The position numbers and the translations under genes were made by a program. Shown piece by piece: positions 21,130-32,799 of a stretch of DNA of 64,000 nt. The stretch is from contig CM075938.1 of the NCBI GenBank assembly GCA_038030265.1, positions 10,145,009 to 10,209,008 on the forward strand, written 5' to 3'. The stretch's first letter is position 1. The number at the start of each line of letters is the position of its first letter. Under the pieces are notes generated by a model, which worked only from the letters and a program-made list of their open reading frames with translations, was not told the origin of the DNA and did not search any database. Source of the DNA: Corythucha ciliata (lineage: Eukaryota; Arthropoda; Insecta; Hemiptera; Tingidae).

Positions 21130-23195
21130 ATTCGTGACTGAAACTGCGAACAAAATCACTCATTCGTATGGAAACGAAATCGAAATTGATATCCAGAAAA
21201 AAATCGAGAAAAAATCGCTGAATAGAGGCCATTTCACGGTTAAAATGTTGAAAAAACGCTAATGTGCTGTTCTTTGGCTAAAATTGGGAAAAACCACTAA
21301 CTCAAGGCTATAAAACAAAATAAAAATATTAAAAAATCGCCTGAAATTGAAAAAAAATGAGGCTAAAATTGAGAAAATAGCAAATTCACATCTGAAATAG
21401 CGAAAAATCGTCCATTCACCGATAAAAAAAATAAAAGGCACTAATTCACGGCTAAAATTGAGAAAAATCGATTTTAAAATTAGACTAAAAGGCTAATTCA
21501 CGGTCAAAATTGAAGAAAAGAAAGAAGAATTGAAGAGAAGAAAGAAGAACATTGAAGAAAAGGATGAAATCCCTGCAAAGATGTAGTAAATCGCTTTTTC
21601 ATGAATGAAATCACGTAATTCAACGTTAATGGCGGATAAAATTGAAAGAATTGTAAAAATGTAAAACATCGCTAATTTGCAGCTAAAATTGAGGAAAACA
21701 GCAATTCGCCACTTAAATTGAGAAAAATCTCTGATTCGCGACTAAAATTGAAATTACACCGATTCGCTGCGTCTGAAATTCACTTTGTGCGGCTGAAATT
21801 GATAAAAAATCCCAAATTGATGACTATAGGTGAAAAAAAAAAAAAGCTATCCCGCTTCTAAAATTGAAAAGAACTCACGGACAAAATTGATTAAACGCTA
21901 ATTCGCGGGCAAAATTGACAGAAGGCGCTTATTCACGGCTCTATAGCAAAAAGAAAAAAAATCTATAATACGTGGTTTAAATATGTTTAAAAAACGATAA
22001 TTTGCGGCAAATATTTAAAAAATCACAAACTAGCGCGGCTGAAATTGAGAATGAATTTTCAACTGAAATTTAGAAAAAGTGCTAATTCGCAGCTAATAGT
22101 GGAAACATTTTCTAATTGGCAGCAAAAATTGAGGAAAACGCTAATTAGTGGCTAAAATTAAGAAATCATGTTTTTGCTGATTGGGAAAAGCGCTAATTTA
22201 CAGGACGAAATGAGAAAACGAACTCATTCGCGGCTATATTTGAAGGAAATCACCAATTCGAGACTAAAATTTCGGACAAACGCTAGTGCACGGGCAAAAT
22301 AGGAAAACTCTCCAATTAATGCAGCGCTACTAAAATTCAGAAAAAGTTTTATTAGCGGTTGAAATAGAAAAAAGAAGGCACAAATTCATTGCTGTAGGTT
22401 TAAAACCGCTAATTTGCAACTAATATTGCGAACATTTGCAGCTAAAATTGGGGAAAATTCCAAATCACGTCTAGAATTTAGAAAATTCACTAATTCACAG
22501 CTAAAATTGAGAAAAAATTCAAACTTTGACTAAAATAGAAATCACACCGATTCGGGGCTTCTGAAGGCAACTTTTTGGCGAAGATTGAGAATAAGCGCAA
22601 AATCACGGCTACAGGTGAAAAAAGCCGCTAATTCAACGTTACCGGCGGATAAAATCGAAAAAATAAAACAAAAAACGCTAATTCCGATGGTAAAATGGAA
22701 AACATCGCTAATTTGCAGCTAAAATTGAGGAAAACACCAATTCGCCACTTAAATTGCGAATTATCTCTGATTCGCGGCTAAAATTGACGAAATTCTCTAA
22801 TTCGCGGATAATTGTGTTAAAAGCTCGCTAATTCACAGCAAAAAAAAAACTAGAAAAATTTCAATTCACGGCTAAAATTGAAATTACACCGATTCGCGGC
22901 TTCTGAAATTCACTTTGTGCGGCTAAAATTGATTGAAAATTCCCAAATTGATGCCTATAGGTCTAAAATTGAAAATAACTCACGACCAAAATTGATAATA
23001 CTCTAATTCGCGGGTTAAATTGACAGAAGGCGCTCATTCGCGGCTAAAATTGAGAAAATCGCCAATTATTAGCTTAAATTGAACATAAGCGCTACTAGAT
23101 AGACAGTGTGTATAGAAATAAAGCGCTAATTCATGAGCAAAATATGGATGAAACCCATAATTTAACGCTTCTATAAAAATTATAAATGCTTGTTT
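21130..23195 (-). repeat. Reverse 30-bp minisatellite array
   Basis: Some 2 kb of monomers in the complement orientation (AATTCGCGGCTAAAATTGAG and AAAAACGCT). A block near 21600-21790 (CAACGTTAATGGCGGATAAA, then CTGAAATTCACTTTGTGCGG) recurs near 22630-22925, showing amplification of a unit of about 1 kb. The array ends at the right with a reversed element head. Confidence 0.8.
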
Positions 23196-23275
23196 ACATA
23201 TAGGGGACTCATACAGAGATTTCCACCCCCGACCGCTATAGGCGTAGTGGCACCAGAGCCAGTTTTCTTATTTAT
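23196..23275 (-). mobile_element. Reversed head of a 30-bp-array element
   Basis: Read on the minus strand, the segment contains GCCTATAGCGGTCGG, GGTGGAAATCTCTGTATGAG and CCCCTATATG. This matches the head at 35264-35370 (CACCTATAAAAAAGCGGC, GCAGAAATCCCTACGAGGCC, CCTATGTAG). It places the start of the reverse array at its right edge, as expected if the array is one minus-strand element. Confidence 0.5.
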
Positions 23276-23309
23276 AGCCAAAGGTGTCCATAAACTGGGT
23301 ATTACGGTA

Positions 23310-23610
23310 CTATTTTCTTAATTTCGGCCAGGACGTTGAAACACGAAACCTCGAGTAGGTGCGTTTTCTCAATTTCAGACGTGAATGGGCGCTACTTCTC
23401 ACAATTGGTCATCCGCGAACGGAGGTTTTGTTTCAGTTTTAGCCACGATTTGGGGGTTTCCCCCCCCCCACCAATTTCTAGCTGTGGACTCGCCCGAAGA
23501 ACATCAAATTATCACATTAATTTCTCGATTTTCATCTGGACGTTATGCGCATTGGAGCCCTCGAGAATTGGCTCTTTTTCCACATTTTAGTCGCGGATTA
23601 TTGTAAACTG
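23310..23610 (+). repeat. Forward 30-bp array fragment
   Basis: A few forward monomers beginning after AAACCTCGAGTAGGTGCG, a flank also seen at 36915 (AAACCTCGAACTGGTGCC). The two fragments therefore derive from the same internal part of a parent unit. It contains a C run at 23460-23468. Confidence 0.6.
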
Positions 23611-23639
23611 TCCCTAAGATAAGAACTGCGTACAGTAAT

Positions 23640-25340
23640 CTCAATGGCTTAATCTGGGAGTTAGGCGTCGTGAACATCTCCCAAAACTATAACGGCAAGG
23701 CAAAACGGTTCCATTTTCTGCCACTTTGCGACTCCCCATAATAGTGGCGTTTTGCCCGTGACTGGCTATACATATTTCGTCAATCGAGCATTGTCTGAGG
23801 GACTCATTTAAACCGAGTTGGGCTCTAATCAAAACATCTTCTCTCCAAAAAAAAAAAAAAAAAAAGAAAGGCACGTGGTCGCACTATGAGTGGGGGAGGG
23901 ACGCTATACAGAAGAACCTACAAGGACCCTGTGCTGTGTGAGTGACTCAAACTCACTTCTTTTTGGAACCCTCCCCCATAGCCGGTTGCGTAGAGCCAAT
24001 AAGAAGCTCAATGAACCACCTTCCTCAACACAACCGCTGGAGGCGGTTACATTAGGAAGATTTGCACACCTTCAGGATTATTAAACACATCGACTCCTTT
24101 GATTGGTATTGAATAGCGCCTACCTGTTGACGGCCTTGAAAGTTCGATCCGTCTTAATAGCGAAATAAATAGGAATTGAAACGTGCTGAATGGGGTCATT
24201 TAGCTCTGAATGGAAGTGGCATCACCAAAGGCGGACGCTATTTAAGACGGAATTGGATATGAAAAGAGCGCTCTTTTACATCCCTCCTTGTATATCTGAC
24301 TGGTTCAACTTTAGAATCTGAGAAGATGCCATAAGATACAAATTGCGACAAATTTTCTTTGAAGAACTCGAAAAAAAAAAAAAAAAAAAAGAAGGGAGAG
24401 AGAGAAAAAAAACTTTTTAGAGAGTCTATGAATAAATGAGGTTAACTCATAAAGTCTCCCTTCACTACTGTTCCACCTTTTTTGTTGAAAATAAGTATGA
24501 AAACCTAATTAAACTTTTCCCGGTTAATCCATTTTTTGAAACAAGATTAAGACCCAGAAGGAGGATAAGACAGACGACCAAATTTCTTCTCTTGGCAATT
24601 CTCCACAAGAGCCCCCCCCCCCCCACAACTCGCCAGCATACTCACTGACGCTTCATCGTCCTTTTTTTAAGTGTTGAGAGAGAAAGAAAAAAAATATCAA
24701 AGAAAAGCAGACATTGACAGTATCTCTTCGTTTAAAATACGTCGCTTAATGAGGTATTGTCCTATAGAGCATTACATTTTATATAAATACTGCCTGATTA
24801 CCACCCTGCTGGCATTCCCGGTCAGCCGTAAATTTTTTCTTCCCCCTCACACCTTACTCAACTCTACGGTCATCGTTGGCCGCCGGTCAAACCGGTAGCG
24901 GTAAATTACCTGACGCGTATGTTATCTTTTTCTTTTAGGGTGTATATACGCGTCTAGAAATAAAGCTCGAGGTAATACAGGTCCTCCGCGCCCACTGCAT
25001 CACTATTGCTTTCTAAACTTCCTCGTTCAACCCAGTCTCGTGGTTTAATTTGCTCTTATGAGCCTCCCCCTCCTCTCTTCATATAGAGCAGCACTGCCAC
25101 ACCAACCATTTAACATTTTAACGCTCATTTTTCATTGTATTTTCCAAGAGGCGATACGTCTCTCTCTCTCTCTTTTTCTCAACGGTATAAATCTAGATCA
25201 TGACACTGCGTAAAAACATGGATGGAGGGGGGGGGGTTTAATCAGTTTTAAACTCCACCACGCGGATCTTGTTAGAAAAAGCTCGAAAAGCGAGTTTTCT
25301 GAGGCTAGTGACACTTGACGTCAGATCTTGTGGAAGGGGT
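23640..25340. other. Array-free block, no recognisable gene
   Basis: A-runs near 23850 and 24371-24390, a 13-base C run at 24612-24624, and CT-dinucleotide tract near 25160. Open frames are short and overlapping. Nothing recognised. Confidence 0.45.
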
Positions 25341-25600
25341 CAGTGGCGGATCCAAGGAAGGGGTCACAGGGGCCCTTGGAGTCGATTTCCCTTCCCCCCT
25401 TGGAGTCGAGGTCACTTGGGCAAAAAAAATAAATAAATAAATATGGAGTCAAATGTTAGGGTCATTTTTTCTCAAAGGTACTGCGGTCTGAGACAGACGT
25501 CCCCTGAGCGGCCTAGCGAGGTCCATGTGCACAGTGGCGTCGATACTAAATCCAATCTCTAGGGGATGGGTGGTCCGTGATCGAGGAGGAGATAAATAAC
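25341..25600 (+). mobile_element. hAT-like terminal fragment, CAGTGGCGGATCC family
   Basis: Starts CAGTGGCGGATCCAAGG, then GGGGTCACAGGGGCCCTTGG and CTTGGAGTCGAGGTC. The same order begins at 43399 (CAGTGGCGGATCTATAGG, GGGGCCACAGGAGCC, CTTGGAGTCGAGGTC). This is the left end of the element that carries the GACAATT array. A second CAGTGGCGTCGATAC lies at 25532. The rest of this copy is missing or displaced. Confidence 0.5.
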
Positions 25601-26115
25601 ATGAACAAGAAAAGGAGGAAGATGGGGTTGTCAAAACAAAAGAAGGAAGGGTGAATCGGTTCTGAGCCGTATCTCAGTTCAGAAAATCATAGTGTAGCCA
25701 GGAGAACCTTGAATTTAAGCACGGCGGGTACAAAGACAAGTAACCAAAAAGCAGCAAAAACTGGCAGACTCGGGCACATTTTACCGCGAAACCAGAAATC
25801 TGTCTGGACACTGAATTTTTTCACTTCTTCATCATGAAATGGTGACTTTATCGGCTAGAAATCGTATAATGTCGCCTCAGAATCTTAGCTTTCGGCCCAG
25901 CTGAGCCGTGCCAGTATATCTTAACCCAGAAACTATACATTTGACTCTATGATCGGCCATTCTAAAGCCTGTAGAGGCTTCCTGCCCGTGAAATGAGAAT
26001 ATCGTCATTAGAAAGTCAGCAAGAATGCTCCCGATGAAACCATGAAACCAATCCACTGATCTAGATCTGGAAGCTTAAGGCTGATCTGATTCCCAGAATC
26101 AAACCAATTGTCACA
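25601..26115. other. Spacer, nothing recognised
   Basis: About 500 bp of mixed sequence without repeats, long open frames or RNA-like structures that I can support. Confidence 0.4.
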
Positions 26116-26119
26116 CTCT

Positions 26120-27430
26120 ATTGACAGAAAGTTGGAAATTCAAATTTCACGATAATTAAAACCCGGAAATTCAAATGTTTTGGCTATGCTTCCTTGGAAC
26201 TTCAATTTCGTAGCAGCAGCCCCCCCCCCCAAACTCACACCACGCCTCCAACTGATTTTACTGATTTTGCGGCTCGTTCAGCTCGGGTGAACTTCAATTT
26301 ATCTTAGCGAATTTTGCAGATGATCCGCCGCCAAAGAAAAGGCCCCAAAACTTTCAATTTTGCTTAAATTAACACCCAAAGACCCGACAATGTCAATTTT
26401 GTGACATTCAGCCATAAAACTTGTTGATCTTTCTCAAATTAGGACCCGAATTTGCCAAATCACAAATATCTCTAGTTATACAATTACACGGCTAATCGTG
26501 TATACATATGTTTGGGGGTGTAGTCAGCCGGCTCGGCCAGGGTCCGGAACCTTTAAAATGAATTGGCCCCGAAACTTGCAATTTCTGGGAAAAAAAAAAT
26601 GGTGCTGGAAGGATCCAATTCACAGATAATTGGGCCCAGGGGGATCCGAGCCCGCACAGAAACAATTTAACTGAAATTAAGACCCGAATATCGTGAGTAA
26701 TCGTCAGGCTATGGCCTCAGTCGGGGCATGCTTGACTGGGATCCACCAAAAATGGTCAAAACAACGGTCAAATGGTCTCGAAACTGCAATTTTGGCAAGG
26801 GGTCGATAAGACGTACAATATTATTGCACAATGTTTTGTTTCCACATGTTTACAGAATAACAATTGTCGTGCAACCCACAAACGTTCAATTTTATTGTAC
26901 AACCTCTAGTTCGCGCAATATTTATTGTACCTACGTTTATGGGCCGCTATAAGTCCCTAAACTTGTTATTTCAACGAAAATGAAGACTGGAAACTAAGCA
27001 ATCGAATTTTATAAAACAACTTTCAGCTTTTAACCCTCAATATCACGAATATTCCATCCATTAAACTTCTAATTTCGCGAATTTTTGCCTTCAGAATGTT
27101 GCAACTTTACGGTTATATGCGTTCAGATTCGAGTGCTGTCACTGTTAGCTTACCCAGAATCTTCAATTGCGCTGAAATTGAGACGTCAAACTCACCCTAT
27201 CACAAATATTCAGCCAGGAAATTCCCAATTTCGTGCATATTTCGATGTCAAAACGTTGTAAATTTAAAGACTTCGGGTACTGTCGTGGCTGGCTTGCCCG
27301 GGTTCTACAGTCACTGAGAAAGGTTCCCCGGAACTCGAAATTTCGCTGAAATAAAGAACAGAAACCCCTGGCCCTGGGCCCAAGACCACAAAAAAGGCTT
27401 AAAACTTGAAATTTTGCGGATATTTGGGTC
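26120..27430 (+). repeat. Degenerate ~34-bp minisatellite (GAAACTTGCAATTT family)
   Basis: Diverged units of roughly 30-36 bp containing GAAACTTGCAATTTCGC and GAAATTAAGACCCG, visible for example at 26345-26400, 26565-26600, 26660-26690, 27160-27190 and 27320-27360. A C run lies at 26220-26230. This monomer is different from the 30-bp family but shares a CAATTT core and an embedded CG. Confidence 0.6.
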
Positions 27431-27479
27431 TATTTGATGTAATTCTACGATTATTTCTCTCATTTTCCCTGAGCATTGC

Positions 27480-27790
27480 AGATAAAAAAAAATTTAAGCA
27501 CAATTTGAGCTGTGAATTAGCGATTTTCCTCAATTTAATCCACGGATTAGTGATTTTCTCAATTTTAGCTGAGAATTGGTGATTTTTTCACTTTTAGCAT
27601 TGAATTGGCGTTTCTTCTTAATTTCCGGATCCGTCCCAAAAACAGGCACAAGCGGACCTACACCTATCGAGGCCCCTCAAAAAGCGGCGGAAATCTCCAT
27701 GAGGCAATTGCGATTTTTTAAATTTTACTGGCGAATTGGAGCATTTTTCAATTTTGACCGCGAGTAATCTTTTTTCTTAATTAAACCGCG
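27480..27790 (+). repeat. Forward 30-bp array fragment with embedded head-like segment
   Basis: Forward monomers flank a non-monomeric insert at about 27625-27705 (GGATCCGTCCC, CACCTATCGAGGCCCC, AAAAAGCGGCGGAAATCTCC, ATGAGGC). The insert resembles the shared element head, so a head fragment lies inside another array. Confidence 0.55.
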
Positions 27791-28290
27791 ATTAGGGCAA
27801 AATTTCAGCGAAATGCCCCGCCAAGGTCAAAATGTACTCGAAACACACGCGTGGGTGAGAGTAAAACTGTTTTGAAAAGGCCGCGGCACACCCAAGGGAA
27901 AATTTCACGCGAAATGCCCCATTTTGTTTGACAAAACGCTAGAAGATTGGGGGAAACACTCATGAGCTTTCATAAAAAAACATCGTCGTTGAACATTGTG
28001 TTGGTATTATGAGGAAATTATCCATTTGAAGCCGAAAATGGGAAATAATTCACGTGAAACGCAATAATGAAGGCGACATTAATGAAAGATTTCCCATTTG
28101 AGAGCAAAAAGTCACACCTAGGCTAAATATTTAAGCGTAAGGCCTCATTCAGGTCAAAATCCATGCATTAAAAGAGGAATTTTTCACAGAACGCCTTGAA
28201 ACAGTGGGCAAAACGCAACATTCGGGGAAAACTCTTACGCGAATCGCCAATTCAATGGGGAAAATGTATACGAAACGACTCACCAATGGA
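27791..28290 (+). repeat. GAAATGCCCC minisatellite preceding the GACAATT array
   Basis: Diverged units of about 25 bp with GGCAAAATTTCAGCGAAATG, CCCC and AAAACGC. The same family lies at 43560-43810, directly left of the GACAATT array. Individual landmarks align between the two (GCAAAACGCAACA, then GAATCGCCA, then GCGAAACG and TTCACCAA). This is therefore the left part of a third copy of the GACAATT element, here split by the insertion at 28291. Confidence 0.65.
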
Positions 28291-29788
28291 CAGGGGCGTA
28301 GCCAGCCCGTCATCATATAGGCACGGATCCAGAGTTGTGGTCGGGTGGGCGCGTCTTGAGAAAAAGGGCTCGTTCGCGGATGAAATCCAGAAAAGGACAT
28401 TTTGCGGCTAAGATACTGAGGAAAAACACCCATTCACGGCTAAAATTGAGAAATAGAGCTGATTCACGCTAAACTTGAGAAATACATCTCATTATTCGCG
28501 GTTGAAATTTGCGGTTTCGCGATGCAGAGTCCGGGCCGAATATAAGAAAATGCGCCAATTCACGGTTTGTAGAGGTCTTTTCACGGCTGAAATTGACAAA
28601 ATTAATTGCTCGTTCAATGTAGAATTGAGAAAAATCACTTATTTGAGGCTAAAATTGAAGAAACACGTCAATTCACGGATAAAATGAAGAAATAAAGCTC
28701 ATTCACGCAGGTGAAACTGAGAGAAGGCACCAGTTCGTGGTTTCTAAAACCAACATCACAGTAAAAATTGCGAAAAGTGCTATTTGGCCGTTTTTATACA
28801 TATTAAAATGGCAAGTTTGCGGGTACAATTCAGAAATAGCGTTCATCCACAGGTAAAATTGAGGAAAAGCTGCTCTTTTAAGGCTGAAATTGACTGAACG
28901 CACTAATTCGTGGTTAGGCGATGCTGCTGGCCGTAATTTAAATAGTAAATCAAAAATGCCTTATTTCACGGTTTTTTGAGACCTTTTCACGGCTAAAAAA
29001 AAAAAAAAAAAAAATGGGCTAGTTCGAGGTAGAATTGATAAAAAGCACTCAGTTTCCGATGAAATTAAGGAAAACGTCAATTCGAGGCTCAAAATAGTGC
29101 TCATTCACGAGTAAAATCAGGGGAAAAAACTCTGTAAAACTCTTCTTGAGAAAAACCGGATCCACGTCCGTGGGCAGCTTCACTGGAGAAAATATCAGAT
29201 GCACTGTTGCCTTTTTGCCGGCTTATAACAGGATCTGGAGGTTATAATTGCGTCCATTCACGGTCATCAGAGACTAAATAATGCACAGATCCGTCCAAAA
29301 ATAAACATCTGCTAGAAAGCTGTCGCTTGTAGCCTTCTTTTTCTTATTTTATGTCTAAAAACTGAAACTTCTCTTTCCGGAAAGTGATACTTTTGGAGCT
29401 AAACTTTAAAGTTTAGACCTGAGATTGTAATGGAGCTGGCATTTCTTCTCCCACCATAAGTCTGAAAGGTACAGCGAGGTAAACACGGTTTGAGCTAGCC
29501 AAAACACACGGAATCGTGTTTTTAGTGAGCTCGCGACAACGGTTTTTAGCGAGAAAAATATGAAAAATTGGCGTTTTCGAGTGCGAAATTTGTTTTTCAA
29601 TGAGATATCACCAAAAAAATTGATTTCCAGGCACGAAAAAATGCGATATTATTTTTTTCGTTTTCATTTTTCAAGTCCTGTGACAGTTTTAAGATTAAAA
29701 ATGTGTTGGATTTTAACTTTATATGAAATTTCGGGGTGGGCAGTTGCCCCACGATATTTGCGCTTTTGATCCGCTGGCTACGCCCATG
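28291..29788. mobile_element. hAT-like non-autonomous element with 8-bp target duplication, carrying 30-bp monomers
   Basis: Left end CAGGGGCGTAGCCAGC at 28291; right end GCTGGCTACGCCCATG ending at 29788. They form an inverted repeat of about 16 bp with one mismatch. The flanks are CCAATGGA (28283-28290) and CCAAGGGA (29789-29796), an 8-bp duplication matching at 7 of 8 positions. CA[G] termini plus an 8-bp duplication are the hAT signature. The 1,498-bp interior has reverse 30-bp monomers (about 28370-29110) and then unique sequence (29130-29760), with no transposase. It splits a GACAATT-type unit: the left flank GCAAAACGC...GAAACGACTCACCAA and the right flank CCAAGG...AAATTGTCCACTTCATGAA are contiguous at 43735-43840. 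That copy shows the uninterrupted site CCAAGGTG at 43808-43815. Confidence 0.75.
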
Positions 29789-29796
29789 CCAAGGGA

Positions 29797-30070
29797 AATG
29801 TGATATGTAGTGAAATTGTCCACTTCATGAAAAAACTTGTCAGTTTCACGAAGAAATTGTCGATTTCAGAAGGAATTGTCTGTTTTATTAGAAAACTTGC
29901 AATTTTACGGAAATTCTTAAGCTTATGAACCATAATGGTTGATTTTATGAGAAAAATTTTAATTTCAAAGGTGTCAATTTAATGAGTAAATCGTCAGTTT
30001 CATAAGGGAATAGTCAATTTTAGGAAGACATTGCCATTTTTGAGTGAATCTTCAATTTTAGAAGGAAACA
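29797..30070 (+). repeat. GACAATT-family array, third copy (forward: AAATTGTC)
   Basis: About thirteen 20-bp units (TTTTATGAGAAAATTGTCAA-like). It carries the irregular landmark CTTAAGCTTATGAACCATAA (29916-29935) followed by TGGTTGATTTTATGAG. The same landmark is present at 43954 and, reversed, at 39353-39388. The array stops at about 30070, much shorter than the two other copies. Confidence 0.75.
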
Positions 30071-30334
30071 ATTGATAATTCCCCGTAGTGTGAAACCTCA
30101 AAATACGCGGTCTTGCCCGTTTTCATATTTTTTATCATTTTGGGGCCGATTAGAGTCATTAGGGTGACCAGATTTTTCTCAGACGAAAGAAGGACCCAAA
30201 TTTTATAATGGTGAAGAAGAAATATTACGGTTGAGGAGGGGGGGATGTTGGGATTGGAGGAGGTCAAAGGATGGAGCCCCCCCCCCCACTGATCCTTGTG
30301 CCTCTGTTCAGCCATTGATTTTAAATAGGACATG
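30071..30334. other. Spacer
   Basis: Mixed sequence with a C run at about 30279-30289 and the motif GAAAGAAGGACC, a word related to AGAAGGACC in 33140-33285. No gene recognised. Confidence 0.35.
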
Positions 30335-30665
30335 TCAAAAATTGTCATTTTTTCAAAATTGCCAAAACACAAAATTGGCATTTGAAGGAGAGCCAAAACA
30401 CAAAATTGGGTTTTGAAAGAGGAAAAACACGAAATTGGCTTCCAGAGGATCCAGAGCACGAAATTGGCTTTTGAAGGAGCCAAGAAACGAAATTTGCTTT
30501 TGTAGGCGGCAAAATACGAAATTGGCATTTGGAGGAGCCAAAACACGAAATTGGCTTCCAGAGGATCAAAACACGAAATCGGCTTTTGAATGAGGCCAAT
30601 GAGTCAGAACACATAATTAGCATTTGATGAGCCGAAGGTGCCATAACACAAAATTGGGTTTTGGA
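30335..30665 (+). repeat. 28-bp minisatellite (ACACGAAATTGGCTTTTGAA)
   Basis: About eleven units of 27-29 bp containing AAAACACGAAATTGGCTTTT and GAAGGAGCC. It is better conserved than the 30-bp arrays, so it is probably younger. Translations of it give spurious repeated peptides on the minus strand. Confidence 0.8.
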
Positions 30666-30667
30666 AG

Positions 30668-31980
30668 CAGTGGCGTAGGTGGGAATTTGCCCCCCGGGGG
30701 GGGGGGATCATATTGAAATCACGTAAGGGTGAGGGGAGGGGTGTAATTTCATATTTTAGTCATCATTACACCCAGACAGCACACTCTTGAATCTGGACAT
30801 CTTGCTGGCCTCATCATAGCCTCAATCTCTCAGTTAGGGGCGATTTTTGGACTCTACCCGCAAATTAGCGCTATTTTGGCCGTGTGTATCGTTCTTCTTA
30901 ATTTCAGCCGCAGAATAGCGGTTTCGTTTTTATCCCCTGAGCGATGTTTCTTAATTATCCACGAGTTTCGGCGTTTTCCTCAATTTTAGCAGCATATTAC
31001 CGATTTTTTAATTTTTTTTTACCAGGAGATTACCACTTTTCTCAGTTCCAGCTGGAAATTAGCGTTTTTCTTAAGTGTTTTCCTCTATATTAGCCGCAAA
31101 ATAGGGGGACTTTTCAAGAATTAGGATTTTTTTGGTTCATCATATGCAATGCATGAGCGACTTTTCTCAGTTTACTCGCGAATTAGCGGTTTCTTCAACC
31201 TATTGCCATAAATTGGCGTTTTTTTTTTTGTTTTTTCAATTTCAGCCTGAAAAGTTGCCTTCAGAATCCGCAAATTGGCGTATATTCAGTTTTTGGTGCA
31301 AATAATGATTTTTCTCAATTTCAACCGCGAATTAGCGCTTTTTTTAAATTGTAGCGGCGACGCGTCGAAGCGTTTCAAACCTGTGAATTAGCGAATTTTC
31401 TCAATTTCAGTCACATATTGGCGTTTGGCGCAATTTTAGCTGCAAATTAGCAGTTTTTTTCCATTTTTAGCTGAGAATTGGCATTTTTCCCCAATTTAAA
31501 CTGAAAATTAACGTTTTTCTTAATTTTAGCTGCGCTAATTGGTGATTTTTTCAATTTTTGCCGTGAATTAGTGATTTTCTTCATTTTTTATCCGCGAATT
31601 AACGTTTTTCCACATCTTTATATCTGCAAGTTGCAAATGAGCGATTTTTTCTCATTTCAGCTGTGAAATAGCGTTTTGTCCTAATTTTGTGGCCATTCAG
31701 CATCCTATTCCCTTTTTCATACTCGAATGGGCGATTTTACGCCATTTTAGTTGTGAATTTGCCATTTTTGTCCAATTTTAACCTGAAAGCGTCTTTTATT
31801 TGTCAATATTATAGCGTGTTTTCTCAACTTTAACCGCGGGATTTGCCCAAATACAACAATTATACGTTGATTTCCACAATTTATTCGTAGAATGGCCTCC
31901 ATGTACCGCGAATCAGCGATTTTATTCTTAATTTTAGTCTGGAAGTTGCATCGCGAGACCACGAATCAGCTCCTCACCAA
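30668..31980 (+). mobile_element. 30-bp-array element with CAGTGGCGTAGG terminus
   Basis: Begins CAGTGGCGTAGGTGGGAATT followed by a C/G palindromic run (GCCCCCCGGGGG, 30690-30706). Forward monomers start at about 30840 and run to 31975. From 31450 to 31970 the array aligns in register with 39540-39990 through irregular landmarks: GCATCCTATTCCCTTTTTCA, TTTGCCATTTTTGTCCAATT, AACCTGAAAGCGT, TTATTCGTAGAATG and GTTGCATCGCGAGACCACGA. The tail is absent: the sequence changes at about 31980 to another family. Confidence 0.55.
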
Positions 31981-32009
31981 TCCACTAATCCATCCACAAA
32001 CACAACAAA

Positions 32010-32525
32010 TTAGGCTACTAAAATTCAATAAGTAGTCAAAAAGCTTGGAGTAAGCCGAACATTTTCTTTCCTTCAACTACGGAATAAATCGGTCTGAAAC
32101 AAACTGGGAAAACTGGACTTCATCTAAAAAACTGTCAAAACAGCCTAAAAATAGCCCAACTAGCGATTGCATTCGTTAAAAACGGCTTAACTGACTATAC
32201 TCGCGCTCCAAAAATGGCAAAACTTGACGATTTCACGTCTTGAAAGTGGCTAACCTGACAATTTGCTGCACCCTGAAAATAGCCCAATTGTGGCGATTCT
32301 TCCTCTGCTAGAAATGACTTCACTCGCCCCTTGAGTTGGCCCGAATGGGATTCCGGCCCTAAAAATTGCTTTAAAATCGACCACATTCCACGCCCCAAAA
32401 AAACTATTCGCGCTCCAAAATGGCCAAAAACCGCCGATTCGCGACTTGAAAATGGCTAAATTGACTTTTTGGGGGCTAGAAATAGCCCGCAAAAAAAATT
32501 GCCAGACTGATTTTCCACCCAGAAA
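32010..32525 (+). repeat. CCAAAAATGGC minisatellite (~33 bp)
   Basis: Diverged units with CGCGCTCCAAAAATGGC, AAAACTGACGATT and related words. The same family fills 62885-64000. Both arrays have the plus-strand sense CTAAAAATGGCCAAACTGAC. Confidence 0.65.
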
Positions 32526-32627
32526 CTTTTATGTTAATGGAAAAGACGGGTGGACCCCTCCCCCCACCAAATATCAACTTTATCTGCCCATAAATGCCGG
32601 ATGGGCTCACTCGGTTGTACAGTTACC

Positions 32628-32795
32628 TTAAGCTCGACATAAAACATACAGAATAACGCCGCAATCCAGGGAACAAGGCAGATCATTAATTGCGGTAAGA
32701 AAAAGAAGAGGACCCAAGATAGATCCCTGTGGACCACCAATCCTTATTTTGACGCTCGTCACAAACAACCACCTGACATGGGCTTTAGGAGCTTC
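32628..32795 (-). pseudogene. LINE reverse-transcriptase fragment (motif B region)
   Basis: The minus-strand translation reads GGPQGSILGPLLFL followed by INDLP, the PQGSILGPLLF motif (finger/palm motif B) of Jockey/CR1/R1-type non-LTR reverse transcriptases. It ends with an ILYV segment where the catalytic YADD would be expected soon after; the conserved block is lost there. About 50 residues are recognisable, with no intact ORF around them. It is not collinear with the other RT fragment at 35480-35710, so it is probably an independent decayed insertion. The upstream sequence (32800-33130) has no recognisable RT motif. Confidence 0.6.
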
Positions 32796-32799
32796 GTAT

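Noticed and set aside
30058..30644. Minus-strand frames of 99-162 residues
   Set aside because: They are translations of the 28-bp ACACGAAATTGGCTTTTGAA minisatellite; the peptide repeats with the DNA period.
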